Origin: Tetranychus cinnabarinus | Lineage: Eukaryota > Arthropoda > Arachnida > Trombidiformes > Tetranychidae | Direction of reading: 5' to 3' | Length of the DNA: 64,000 bases | Assembly (NCBI GenBank): GCA_022266195.1 | Contig: WHVY01000002.1 | Coordinates: 1,937,001-2,001,000 of the forward strand | The notes under the pieces: generated by a model | Told to the model about the DNA's origin: nothing | The model's input: the letters and a program-made list of their open reading frames with translations, nothing else | Databases searched by the model: none | Translations under genes and position numbers: made by a program | Shown: positions 1 to 10,984 of the stretch, piece by piece | Numbering within the stretch: position 1 is the first letter of the stretch | Layout: every line of letters begins with the position of its first letter

Positions 1-2759
1 GCTAATCGCAATTGTCTCCAAGAATGTTTGCTTAATGCATCTTTGATTGTGATGAAATTTTTCAAAGATTTAGACATTTTACATCCTGAGATAGTTAAGT
101 GTCCAGTATGCAAAAAGTAATTCACCCAATTGTCTCCAGTATCATAATAGGCTTCAGACTGTGCCATTTCATTATCATGATGAGGAAATTTTAAATCATA
201 TCCACCAGAATGAATATCCAAAGTGTCACCAAGGGTATCACTAGCCATAACAGAGCATTCAATATGCCAACCAGGTCTACCTTTGCCCCATGGACTTTCC
301 CATGACGGCTCACCAGGTTTAGATTTTTTCCAAAGGGCAAAATCATTGGGATGTTTTTTATCTTTAACACTATCACCACCAGTAGATAAAACTCCTTCTC
401 CTTCACTCAATGCTTTCAAATCCCCTACAGCTTCGGGAACAAGTTTCGCATATTCGTGCTTTGGTGAAGAACTGAATTTAACTGTATCAAAGTAGACGGA
501 TTGGTTAGATTCGTACGCATAGCCATTCTCGATGATCTTTTCAATGTAATCGACGATTTGTGGGACGTATTCACTAACTCTTGTTAATCTACCTGGACCA
601 GCAACATTCAATTCAACCATATCGTCAAAAAATTCAGATTCATATTTGCGAGGTACATCGATGAATATATCGTTATCGGTAACACTAGACCCATTTTTGA
701 AATCCAAGTATTCGTAGAGAACTTCTTTGCATTTTTCCAGAGTTTCTTCAACATTCAGACCATCAAAAACTTTAAAACCATCCAAAAGTCTCATCATCAT
801 AGCTTTTTTGTCTGGATCTTCTTCTTTGGTAAGTTTATTTTCATAATATGTGATTCCATTTTGAATATCTTCACGAAAGACTTTCTCGTTAAGTTGACCA
901 CTAGAAACTTCAGATCGATACTTTGCATATAAATACAATTGTCTAGCTTTCTTGATAATCTTATCATCAATGTCTGTAATATTCATCACAAAGTCAATAT
1001 CATAACCGAAATAGCCAGCTAATATACGTCGAATAATATCCAAAGAAATATATGAACGTGCATGGCCCATATGAGAGGAGTCGTAAACAGTAGGTCCACA
1101 ATTGTACCATAATATTTTTCCAGAATTTTTTGTGAGAAAAGGTTCCTGAAAGTACAAACCAGCTTATTATCATCCATTGTAAGATTTCATCAAATCATTA
1201 AATTTACCTTTTTTCTCGAAATAGAGTTGTAGACAACTAGTTTGTCTCTTCTTTCACGCTGCTCATGTAATTTTATCAACTTGTTCAAAAATGGATTGTC
1301 AACTTTCCTGTCTTTGCCATCATCAATTGATTCAATCTGTAAATGAAATGAGTTTAAAAGTCAAAGCTGATTACAATTAATTTGCAAAGCAATACAATAA
1401 CCATTTAACTTACCTTGCCGCCAAACTGTGCATAGTTGTCGATCTGATTGAAAAATATTTGTGGTGGTGGAATTAATTTCTGAACTTCGTTCAATATTTG
1501 GACCTCTTCTGAATTACTTTTTTGATTTTCCTTTTTGTCCAATTGATTACATTCTTTAAGAATATGACACTCTTTTTTATCCAGGCCGAATCTTGCCATT
1601 TTTTGGTTGAAAACGTCTCTACTCTTAATGATTAGTTCATCCAAATTCGGGGAACCGTATTCAGCTAGAGATGCTAGGGTTAATCCAGGTTTAGTATCTT
1701 TTTCCCATGCTCCGAAAATTTTGAATAAATTGACAATATAATTTTTTATATCGATCAGAGTTTCTTTTTTCGGATTAAGATTATCCGTTAAATAGATATG
1801 TACTTCATGGAAAAAGGCCACAATAGCATCAAGAGCACTTTTGGTATCAAAATTATCACACAAAGCATGGTTAATAACTTCCTTGATTTCTTTGAATCTG
1901 AATGAAAGTAAAGTTTTGTATTAAGATTAAATCATACTCTTGAGTTTTTGTTTACTTACTTTAATTCGATATTATTATCCTTTGCTGATGATTTATAAGT
2001 ATAAGTTTCATTCAGTAGTGCATCTTCAATGGATGATAAAAATTTCTGGAACAAAAAGGGAGTAAATTAATTTTGATAAAAACTTCTAATATTTATTATT
2101 AACTTACATTAAGTTTGGCTTCGAAGTATAATGTCTCTTCCATTGTTTTGTCACTATAGTCAAATGTTTCATTCCAAGGGTGCAGAAGGAAGGCTAATCT
2201 CAATTGTCTCCAAGAATACCGGCTCAATGCATCACTTATTTGAACGAAATTCATTACTTTATCTTGATCTGGTTTCACCATTTCGCTACCACGACTTACA
2301 AACTTAATATCATATCCAATCGAATTAATGTCCGAACTGTCTTCAAAAATATATTTCTCGATGAAATCGACACAAGAAGAACTATTCCCATCTTCATGAC
2401 TAGTTAATAAGTCAGGCTCTCTGACATTAAAAGCAACCATATCGTCAATAATCTTAGCATTCATTTTCTTGACATTCATTACAAAGTAAACATTGTAGTC
2501 AAAAAAGTCAGCAAGTATTCGCCGAATTATATCCAAAGATATCAGTGAACGTGCATGGCTCATGTGAGAAGAATCATAAACAGCAGGTCCACAATGATAC
2601 CATAATATTCTTCCGGGTTTTCCTGTCTTGAACGGTATCTGTAAGTAAAAATGTTTATGAGATATTTTATAAGAAACATATGGAGTCATCAGTATTTACC
2701 TTTTCTAGTGAAATAGGACTATGGACAACCAATCTATCTCTCCTTCCTTGACAGGCCAT
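1..2759 (-). CDS. CysRS: Cysteinyl-tRNA synthetase, two CysRS units in one frame (partial, runs off left edge)
   Basis: Charges tRNA-Cys with cysteine. Exons read as 2700-2759, 2108-2638, 1960-2045, 1414-1897, 1208-1336 and 1-1145; all phases join without a stop, giving about 430 residues before the last visible exon and 381 more inside it. The second unit (1-1145) is a normal class I CysRS catalytic domain: CGPTVYDSSHMGHARS (HIGH-type motif and first zinc Cys), WHIECS, FPHHDNE and CKMSKS are all present. The first unit (2108-2759) keeps CGPAVYDSS and HMSHARS (Gly to Ser) but has lost WHIEC, HHDNE and KMSKS, so it should be catalytically dead; it is followed by its own anticodon-binding helical region (1414-2045). 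Exon 1208-1336 joins the tail of unit 1 to the start of unit 2. The start ATG at 2757-2759 lies 224 bp from bL35m on the other strand, suggesting a shared promoter. Family call is firm; whether one long mRNA is made is inference. Confidence 0.85.
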
Positions 2760-2983
2760 TATAAATTAATTTAGAAACAAATCAATAAAGGAAAAATATC
2801 AAACAACCACATCAACACTTAAAATGCTGCAAATGAATGAAGTCAATGATGAAAATAATGATGACAAACATCATCGACATCTGGTGGCTATGATTCTCGT
2901 ATAAAACATCTGATCTTCAATCTTGCTTCAGTAATTATATTTCATGTGATTATAGCTGTAAAGTTAAATTGAACTTTTGCGAA

Positions 2984-3427
2984 ATGTTAAGATCAATAGT
3001 GAAATCTTTAATTTTTAATAAATCAGTCTTACCTCATACACCAGTTGGTCCAAGTGCCATTTCAGCCTTACAAACCCGCAATATTTATTACGACCGTAAC
3101 ACAAGTCAACCTCATACACATCCAGAGGCTCTCAAGAGATATTTTAGACTTCGTTGGGGTGGTTGGATTCGTGCAAGACCTGGATTTAAAAGACACTTAT
3201 GGAGGAAACCATTCTGGCTGCGTTGGTGGGCAAGTCAACATATTTTTGTGAAAAAAGAGGAATGTGAAATGCTGGAAAGGATGATCGCTCCAAAATACAA
3301 AAAGTCTCGTTATTTTGTTGATGATATTTACGAACCTTACCATAAGCGAACCAATTTTGATACATGCCCACCTGGGCGAAGTCGAGTCAGCTCTAGCTGG
3401 GTTAAGACTGCACAAGAAAATTTGTAA
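2984..3427 (+). CDS. mRpL35: Mitochondrial large ribosomal subunit protein bL35m
   Basis: Structural protein of the mitochondrial ribosome large subunit, 147 residues in one exon. The first 30-40 residues are basic and poor in acidic residues, as in a mitochondrial targeting sequence. The body has the animal bL35m pattern: LKRYFRLRWGGWIRARPGFK followed by a basic, Trp-rich stretch, then QHIFVKKEE, LERMIAPKY and a C-terminal DDIYEPYHKRTNF motif, which is the most family-specific part. I chose ATG 2984 as the first ATG in frame; an upstream TTG reading adds nothing. It is divergently arranged with the CysRS gene, and a 5'-truncated second copy lies at 6300-6643. Length and motif order fit the insect and vertebrate proteins. 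Confidence 0.85.
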   Translation: MLRSIVKSLIFNKSVLPHTPVGPSAISALQTRNIYYDRNTSQPHTHPEALKRYFRLRWGGWIRARPGFKRHLWRKPFWLRWWASQHIFVKKEECEMLERMIAPKYKKSRYFVDDIYEPYHKRTNFDTCPPGRSRVSSSWVKTAQENL

Positions 3428-3642
3428 TTGAATGAGTGCATCAGTGTAAATGCATAAGAATAAATTAAGTAGATTCAATATTTAATTTGATGTCAAATTT
3501 TATTCTTCTGGAATTAATTAATTTCAAACATATTTTGCTTATAGTTTAGTTTAGTTGTAGTTTGTTTTCATTATTTATTTTATCTTCAAAATAGTAGTTT
3601 GATCACAATTTGGTAAACTAATAACGTGTGTATTCACATTCA

Positions 3643-4379
3643 TCAACCTCGATGTGCTAAATAAGGACGCCAACGTTGGCCGCCAACCCTAGTACAGAAT
3701 CCATAACAATATTGTTGTATATTGAAATTAACCAGCAGTTTACTCCATTCATCCCCATTATCAGAGTATCTTTCAACAGGAAGTACAGCTTTGATTTGCT
3801 TTTGTAACTCGGAGTTTGTAAGTATTCCTATTATCTTGTCCAAGTATACTCTAGTACTTTGATGTTTACACCAGAATTGCTTACAAGCACTTCCATGAGA
3901 ATTTCTTGAGTCAATTAGGTCAACATTCACATCAAAAAGATGCTCGTGGTCACTTAGGATACCAACACAAAAACGAAGAGTAAAACAATCGCCATCATTA
4001 AATTTACTTTTAACAGTTTCCTTTGTATCATTTCTGGCTTCATATCTGTTGGATAAATTTAGGCAAATAATTAGGAGGAAAATCAACAAATCAAATAAAA
4101 CGATTTACCTCAATAAGCGATTTGTATTTCGCAGCCAAAAAAATGATTCTCCATTCGCAATGAAGCTGCAACTTATGTATAAAATTGGTATTCCGGTGTA
4201 GACTGCAAGCTATAAATGTTGATTATTAATGAACAGCTGAATAATCATGCACTAAATCTTACCTGTTGATATATTTGTTGATGAAATTCACAGGTTTCAT
4301 CTGTCCAGTCAATAAAAATCTCATGATAATCTTCACCACTCAACTTAACTTTGATTGTTGTTTTATTATTTTCACTCAT
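3643..4379 (-). CDS. Ubl-like small protein, copy 1 (206 aa, intact)
   Basis: First of eleven paralogues of a family I do not recognise. Exons are 4263-4379 (39 codons), 4109-4209 and 3643-4045; the phases fit exactly. Exon 1 begins MSENNKTTIKVKLSGEDYH, reading as the first beta hairpin of a ubiquitin-like fold. Exon 2 carries YTGIPILYISCSFIANGE, which lines up with the EGIPPDQQRLIFAGKQ region of ubiquitin. Exon 3 opens with FNDGDCFTLRF, matching the last ubiquitin strand. The remaining roughly 110 residues are a separate module with HLFDVNVDLIDS, CKQFWCKH, STRVYLDKIIGIL and the C-terminal end AHRG (PHRG in most other copies). There is no signal peptide or membrane segment, so it is probably intracellular. 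The gene lies within the 4.7-kb tandem duplication and pairs with copy 2. Function is unknown and the Ubl fold assignment is inference. Confidence 0.75.
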
Positions 4380-4623
4380 TTCGGATGAATCTTTATTGAT
4401 AGAAAAATATGATTGATAAAATATAAAGATAAAGTTGTAGATAAAGATTGAAAAATTAAAACATATTTAAACTCCCAAACACTTGGTCAAAGTCAACCTT
4501 TTTTGGGTCACTATTCATTTGAAATGTTAAAATTTCAACAAAAATGCTGCTCAAAAACAAGTTTGGGTTGCTTTGATCGTTTCCAAAGAAACAAAAGCAA
4601 ATAGTAAAATAGTCGGTTTGAGC

Positions 4624-4639
4624 TGACCTGACATGATCT
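4624..4639. promoter_or_regulatory. DR4-like nuclear-receptor half-site pair upstream of Ubl-like copy 1
   Basis: The sequence TGACCTGACATGATCT is two TGACCT-type half-sites (reverse complement AGGTCA) in direct repeat with a four-base spacer, 245 bp upstream of the copy 1 ATG. The same arrangement recurs upstream of copies 4, 5, 8, 9 and 10 with variation in the half-sites. Binding is inferred only. Confidence 0.35.
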
Positions 4640-4689
4640 GACGATTGTGAGCAGATTTCCTGTAAAGCAGATTCTCAATAATAACTATA

Positions 4690-6298
4690 ATCTAAAGTAG
4701 CATTCCAAGTGTGAAGAAGGAAAGCTAATCGCAATTGTCTCCAAGAATGTTTGCTTAATGCATCTTTGATTGTGATGAAATTTTTCAAAGATTTAGACAT
4801 TTTACATCCTGAGATAGTTAAGTGTCCAGTATGCAAAAAGTAATTCACCCAATTGTCTCCAGTATCATAATAGGCTTCAGACTGTGCCATTTCATTATCA
4901 TGGTGAGGAAATTTTAAATCATATCCACCAGAATGAATATCCAAAGTGTCACCAAGGGTATCACTAGCCATAACAGAGCATTCAATATGCCAACCAGGTC
5001 TACCTTTGCCCCATGGACTTTCCCATGACGGCTCACCAAGTTTAGATTTTTTCCAAAGGGCAAAATCATTGGGATGTTTTTTATCTTTAACACTATCACC
5101 ACCAGTAGATAAAACACCTTCTCCTTCACTCAATGCTTTCAAATCCCCTACAGCTTCGGGGACAAGTTTCGCATATTCGTGCTTTGGTGAAGAACTGAAT
5201 TTAACTGTATCAAAGTAGACGGATTGGTTAGATTCGTACGCATAGCCATTCTTGATGATCTTTTCAATGTAATCGACGATTTGTGGGATGTATTCACTAA
5301 CTCTTGTTAATCTACCTGGGCCAGCAACATTTAGTTCAACCATATCGTCGAAAAATTCAGACCCATATGAGAAGAGTCATAGACAGTAGGTCCACAATTG
5401 TACCATAATATTTTTCCAGAATTTTTTGTGAGAAAAGGTTCCTGAAAGTACAAAACAGCTTATTATCAAGTTAAGATGTAAGATTTCATCAAATCATTAA
5501 ATTTACCTTTTTTCTCGAAATAGAGTTATAGACAACTAGTTTGTCTCTTCTTTCACGCTGCTCATGTAATTTTATCAACTTGTGCAAAAATGGATCGTCA
5601 ACTTTTCTGTCTTTGCCATCATCAATTGATTCAATCTGTAAATGAAATGAGTTTAAAAGTCAAAGCTGATTAAATTAATTTGCAAAGCAATGCAATAATA
5701 GTTCAACTTACCTTGCCGCCAAACTGTGCATAGTTGTCGATCAGATTGAAATATATTTGTGGTGGTGGAATTAATCTCTGCGCTTCTTTCAATATTTGGA
5801 CCTCTTCTGCATTGCTTTTTTGATTTTCCTTGATGTCCAATTGATTACATTCTTTAAGAAAATGACACTCTTTTTTATCCAGGCCGAATCTTGCCATTTT
5901 TTGGTTGAAAACGTCTCTACTCTTTATGATTAGTTCATCCAAATTCGGGGAGCCGTATTCAGCTAGTGATGTTAGGGTTAATCCAGGTTTAGTGTCTTTT
6001 TCCCATGCTCCGAAAATTTTGAATAAATTGACAACATAATTTTTTATATCGATCAGAGTTTCTTTTTTCGGATTAAGATTATCCGTTAAATAGATTTGTA
6101 CTTCATGGATAAAGGCCGCAATAGCATCAAGAGCACTTTTGGTATCAAAATTATCACACAAAGCATGGTTAATAACTTCTTTGATTTCTTTGAATCTGAA
6201 TGAAAGTAAAGTTTTGTATTAAGATTAAATCATACTGTTGAGGTTTTGTTTACTTACTTTATTTCGATATTATTATCCCTTGTTGATGATTTATAAGT
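4690..6298 (-). pseudogene. Duplicated CysRS fragment with frameshifting internal deletion
   Basis: Second copy of the CysRS block, offset about 4723 bp from the first. It retains the 3' catalytic part (about 4690-5355, with WHIECS, HHDNE and KMSKS), a short N-terminal piece (5356-5441, CGPTVYDSSHMG), the linker exon (5507-5635), the helical C-terminal exon (5712-6195) and part of the preceding exon (about 6250-6298). Relative to copy 1, 427 bp (639-1065) are missing between 5355 and 5356; 427 is not a multiple of three, so the catalytic frame is broken. The 3' end is cut at about 4690, just after WNATLDYSYY, where upstream sequence of the Ubl-like copy 1 begins. The 5' end is cut at about 6298 by fusion to a bL35m fragment. 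No start codon remains, so it is a pseudogene. Confidence 0.85.
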
Positions 6299-6299
6299 A

Positions 6300-6643
6300 T
6301 TTATTACGACCGTAACACCAATCAACCTCATACACATCCAGAGGCTCTCAAGAGATATTTCAGACTTCGTTGGTGTGGTTGGATTCGGGCAAGACCAGGC
6401 TTTAAACGACACTTATGGAGGAAACCATTCTGGCTGCGTTGGTGGGCAAGTCAACATATTTTTGTGAAAAAAGAGGAATGTGAAATGCTGGAAAGGATGA
6501 TCGCTCCAAAATACAAAAAGTCTCGTTATTTTGTTGATGATATTTACGAACCTTACCATAAGCGAACCAATTTTGATACATGCCCACCTGGACGAAGTCG
6601 AGTCAGCTCTAGCTGGGTTAAGACTGCACAAGAAAATTTGTAA
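6300..6643 (+). pseudogene. 5'-truncated bL35m copy
   Basis: Nearly identical to codons from about 36 to the stop of the bL35m gene at 2984-3427, beginning at YYDRNT and ending with the same QENL and TAA. The start codon and targeting sequence are missing, and the fragment abuts the broken CysRS exon directly. One substitution changes the conserved WGGW to WCGW. It arose from the tandem block duplication followed by a deletion joining about position 2005 to 3084 of the parental block, at a short shared TAT. Confidence 0.85.
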
Positions 6644-6858
6644 TTGAATGAGTGCATCAAAGTAAATGCATAAGAATAAATTAAGTAGATTCAATATTTA
6701 ATTTGATGTCTAATTTTATTATTCTGGAATTAGTTAATTTCAAACATATTTTGCTTGTAGTTTAGTTCAGTTGTAGTTTGTTTTCATTATTTATTTTATC
6801 TTCAAAATGGTAGTTTGATCAAAATTAGGTAAACTAATAACGTGTGTATTCACATTCA

Positions 6859-7595
6859 TTAACCTCGATGTGGTAAATAAGGACGCCAACGTTGGCCGCC
6901 AATCCTAGTACAGAATCCATAACAATATTGTTGTATATTGAAATTAACCAGCAGTTTCATCCATTCATCCCCATTTCCAGCATATCTTACAACAGGAAGT
7001 ACAGCTTTGATTTGCTTTTGTAATTCGGAGTTTGTAAGTATTCCTATTATCTTGTCCAAGTATACTCTAGTACTTTGATGTTTACACCAGAATTGCTTAC
7101 AAGCACTTCCATGAGAATTTCTTGAGTCAATTAGGTCAACATGCACATCAAAAAGATGATCGTGATCACTTACCATACAAACATAAAAACGAAGAGTAAA
7201 GCAATCGCCATCATTTAATTGGCTTCTAACAGTTTCAACTGTTTCATTTGTGGCTTCATATCTGTTGGATAAGTTTAGGAAAATAATTAGGATGAAAGTC
7301 AACTAATCAAATAAAACGATTTACCTCAATAAGCGATTTGTATTGCTCAGCCTAAAAAATGATTCTCCATTCGCAATGAAGCTGCAACTTATGTATAAAA
7401 TTGGTATTCCGGTGTATGCTGCAAGCTATGAATGTTGATTATCAATAAACAGCTGAATAATCATTTACTTAATCTTACCTGTTGATATATTTGTTGATGG
7501 TATTCACAGGTTTTCTCTGTCCAGTCAATAACAATGTCATGATAATCTTCACCACTCAACTTAACTTTGATTGTTGTTTTATTATTTTCACTCAT
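6859..7595 (-). CDS. Ubl-like small protein, copy 2 (206 aa, intact)
   Basis: Exons 7479-7595, 7325-7425 and 6859-7261; lengths 117, 101 and 403 bp are identical to copy 1 and the frame is open to a TAA. It is the duplicate partner of copy 1, sharing the CKQFWCKH and TRVYLDKIIGILTN motifs and the GGQRWRPYLPHRG end. Differences cluster in exon 3 (for example CMVSDHDHLFDVHVDL in place of CVGILSDHEHLFDVNVDL), so the protein has diverged while the frame stayed open. Upstream, the conserved GTCAA/AACC block and a single TGACCT half-site (7838-7843) remain, but the second half-site seen in copy 1 is gone. Function is not recognised. Confidence 0.75.
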
Positions 7596-8137
7596 TTCGG
7601 ATGAATCTTTATTGATAGAAAAATATGATTGATAAAATATAAAGATGAAGTTGTAGATAAAGATTAAAAAATTAAAACATATTTAAACTCCCAAACACTT
7701 GGTCAAAGTTAACCTTTTTTGGTCACTATTCATTTGAAATGTTAAAATTTCAACAAAAATGCTGCTCAAAAACAAGTTTGGGTTGCTTTGATCGTTTCCA
7801 AAGAAACAAGAGCAAATAGTAAATAGTCGGTTTGAGCTGACCTGAGCAGATTTCCTACAAAGCAGATTCTCAATAATTGCTCTAGTTTTTGTTAGCATCT
7901 GGTCAGCTCTTTCCGCATTATGCTTTCAATGAAGACTGAAGCATTAAATTTACGATTAATCTGAGCCTTGAATCATTGAGAGATAGATTTTTTCGTGACT
8001 CTGTCTAAGGTTTACTTTTATGGCAATGATGATGAAAATAGTGAATCAAAGAAATACAGAATGCACTTTCCAAATTTCCTTCAGAATAAAAATTTGAACA
8101 CTGTTAGGTAAACTGATAACATGTGTATTCACATTTA

Positions 8138-8886
8138 TTAACCTCGATGGGGTAAATAAGGACGAAACTCTTGACGAACCGCAGCCAAAGTACAGTATCC
8201 ACCTAAATATTGTTTTATATTGAAATTAACCATCAGTTTCATCCATTCATCTCCATCTACAGAATATCTTTCAGCAGGAAGTTGAGCTTTGATTTTCTTT
8301 TGTAACTCAGTGTTTGTAAGTATTCCAATTATCTTGTCCAAGTAAACTCTTGTACTTTGATGTTGACACCAGAATTGCTTACATTCATTACCATGTGAAT
8401 CACTTGAGTCAATTAGGTTAACATTCGTATCAAAAAGGTGATCGTATCCACTTACGAGGTCCACATCAAAATGAAGAGTAAAGCAATCGCCATCATTTAA
8501 TCTACTTCTAACAATTTCCTCTGTATGATTCAGGATTTCAGCTCTGTTGGATAAATTTCAGCAAACTATTATCATAAACAATCAACGATTTTAAATGAAT
8601 CAACAATATTTACCTCCACAAGCGATTTGTATTTTCCATCAAAATAGCTGACTCGTCTTTCAGTATTATGCTGCAATTTATATATAAAATTGGTATTCCG
8701 GTGTAGGCTACAAGCTATAAATATGTTGATTATTAATAAACAGCTGAATAATCATTTACTTAATCTTACCTGTTGAAATATTTGTTGATGATATTCACAG
8801 GTTTCATCCGTCCAGTCAATAACAATGTCATGATAATCTTCACCACTCAACTTAACTTTTATTGTTGTTTTATTGTTTTCACTCAT
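8138..8886 (-). CDS. Ubl-like small protein, copy 3 (207 aa, intact)
   Basis: Exons 8770-8886, 8614-8714 and 8138-8543 with consistent phases. Exon 2 keeps YTGIPILYI but then diverges (NCSIILKDESAILME). Exon 3 keeps LNDGDCFTLHF, HLFDTNVNLIDS, CKQFWCQH, STRVYLDKIIGIL and the end RQEFRPYLPHRG. It is only about 540 bp beyond the start codon of copy 2, the tightest spacing in the array. Its upstream region (about 8890-9095) runs directly into a truncated DM9 gene. Unknown function; same family arguments as copy 1. Confidence 0.72.
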
Positions 8887-9096
8887 TTTACACTTTACCT
8901 CAGACTTAACTTAACTAATAGGAAAAGTGTCTGATGAAGTTAAAGATGAATATGCAAGTTAAAAAATATTTGAACTCCAGAAACGTGGTCAAAGTCAACA
9001 TTGTTTGTTTACTATTCACTTGAGATGTTAGAATTTCAACAAAAATGCTTCTTAAAACGAGTTTTGGTAGCTTTGACCGTTTCCAAAGCAACATTG

Positions 9097-9436
9097 ACAC
9101 GACAAACATAAATTGGTTCAGAGTGATCATTAGTACCAGCATTGAAAGCATTCACAAGAGATGTCTCTTCATCAACAAAACTGTATCCATCGAGGTTTAG
9201 GCCATTTAATTTTAAGCGCTGTAACAGAACGAATAGATAAGACATTTTTACAATGCTTTCAAGAAATGAATATAAGACTTACTATATTCTTGGATGTTGC
9301 TTTCTTGGAGGTTTGGAGATCCATTTCTTATTGTAATTGTTACCACAACTCCAATTGTTATTACAGTAGCAATTAATGAACAGATACTAGTTAACTGTTT
9401 AGTTGACAATGAGTTAAGCTTGATACATGGAGCCAT
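9097..9436 (-). pseudogene. Truncated DM9-family membrane protein gene
   Basis: Exon 1 (9283-9436) encodes a full N-terminus starting MAPCIKLNSLSTKQL with one membrane helix around residues 16-36. Exon 2 (up to 9218) carries only the first part, as far as EPIYVCRV. After that, at about 9097, the sequence changes to upstream DNA of Ubl-like copy 3, so both DM9 repeats are lost. An extra T in exon 2 (CAGTTTTGTTGA instead of CAGTTTGTTAATG) also shifts the frame into a stop. It is a relic of the intact gene at 11970-12664, which is about 90 percent alike by eye. Confidence 0.8.
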
Positions 9437-9939
9437 TTCAATGCTCGACCAATTATTGTTATAAATATAATTGAAATGAATTGTTGTTTAATTGTGTGTG
9501 CTTTACCTAAAAAACTCCCTCAAATACAATCAGTAAATAACAATATCTCATCTCAAACCCGATTTCATTTGAATTATCTTTCATGTACCCAAAACATATT
9601 GATCCTCGTAAATAAGATTATTGGTGTTGAATTGTCCTTCGCTGAATGAATAAATCAAAAAAATCTAAAATCAGATAAAACTTCAGAATCTGATTGAAGC
9701 ATTTAAGCAATAGACGAAACAGAAGTGCAAGTGCATCAAGAATGATCTACACAAAATTTCTTAAGCAATTTCGCTTATCAAGTCTAGCGATTAAGCAAAT
9801 GAAGCAAATAACCTCACAAATCGTTATCATCATCATGAATTGAAATTAAAATACAATTCCATCATTTGAAGCCGCGAAAAAATGTAGTTAAAATTTATTA
9901 AACTTAAAATGAGTTTTCACAGTAATCAATTTATGACCA

Positions 9940-10045
9940 AATCATGAAATAAAACGCGCTCGTGATTTCGGGAATGGTTCAGTCGAGTCTTCATTTTCCT
10001 CTTCTGAATCCTCTTCATTCAAGTTAATTCAGTTTTCTGGTTATT
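9940..10045 (-). pseudogene. Relic of integrin alpha last exon (cytoplasmic tail)
   Basis: Reverse strand matches the last coding exon of the integrin gene (27436-27621), around the region coding for EDDSDEEENGDS and TEPFPKSR, with substitutions and small indels. Similar relics lie at about 13250-13370, 18440-18560 and 21655-21760. Each sits on the left of a Ubl-like gene, so they mark the repeated cluster unit. Confidence 0.65.
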
Positions 10046-10226
10046 TAGTAAGTTTTTTGGTTTTTGGGTTTGAAATTTGTTCATTTTATTGAGATTTAAC
10101 TAATGTAATAAATAACTAACTGTGATACGAATGTTGAAAATAGTAAACATGGCAATACACAATTTAAATCTCAAATAGTAAAATTTAGAATAAAATTAGA
10201 TCACAATAAGATATGATTCACATTTA

Positions 10227-10984
10227 TTAACCTCGATGTGGTAAATAAGGACGAGACTCTTGAGGATTCAGATTTGCAGTACAGAATCCTTGAAAATATT
10301 GTCTTAGATTGAAATTGGGCAGCAGTTTCCACCATTCATCTTGCAATTCATCTCCATCTTGAGAATATCTTTCAACAGGAAATTCAGCTTTGATTTGCTT
10401 TTGAAATTCTGAGTTTTTAAGTATTCCTATTATCTTGTTCAAGTAAACTCTAGTACTTTTATATTTACACCAAAATGAATTACATTCATTGCCATGGGAA
10501 TTTCTTGAGTCGGTTAGGTTAACATTCACATGAAAAATCTCATCTTGATCATATAGGAATTGCATATTAAAATTCAGAGTAAAGCAATCGCCATCATGAA
10601 CTCTACGTCTGAAAAATCTAACTGATTCATTGCGGGCTTGTGCTCTGTTGGATCAATATAAGCAAATCATTAGCATTAGCAATTAACAAATAAATTTAAA
10701 TCAAGAAAAATATTCACCTCCACAAGCGATGCACATTTGACATCATCATAGTTGATCCTCTATTCGTAATGAAGCTTGAACACATAAAAAAATGTGGTAT
10801 TCCGGTGTAGACTGCAAGCTATAAATATTTGATTATTAATAAATAGCAATAATCAATAAGTTAATCTCACCTGATCATATATTTGTTGATGGTATTTGTA
10901 GCGATAATCAGTCCAGTCAATAACAATGTCATAATAATCTTCATCACCCAACTTAACTTTTATAGTTGTTTTGTTTTCACTCAT
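10227..10984 (-). CDS. Ubl-like small protein, copy 4 (210 aa, intact, most divergent)
   Basis: Exons 10871-10984, 10718-10818 and 10227-10644; phases join and the frame ends with TAA after RPYLPHRG. Exon 1 is one codon shorter than in copy 1 (SENKTT). Exon 2 has YTGIPHFFMCSSFITN. Exon 3 has the usual HDGDCFTLNF, HVNVNLTDS, FWCKYKSTRVYLNKIIGIL and an insertion of acidic residues around DGDELQDEWWKLL. It is among the most divergent copies, yet still fully open, which argues for maintained coding. DR4-like half-sites lie at 11299-11314. Confidence 0.72.

Noticed and set aside
223..495. Plus-strand reading frame of 90 codons opposite CysRS (also at 4946-5218)
   Set aside because: Exact antisense of the CysRS catalytic exon in both copies; no family features.
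3197..3478. Minus-strand frame opposite bL35m (also 6413-6694)
   Set aside because: Shadow of bL35m codons; the duplicates simply copy the same antisense frame.
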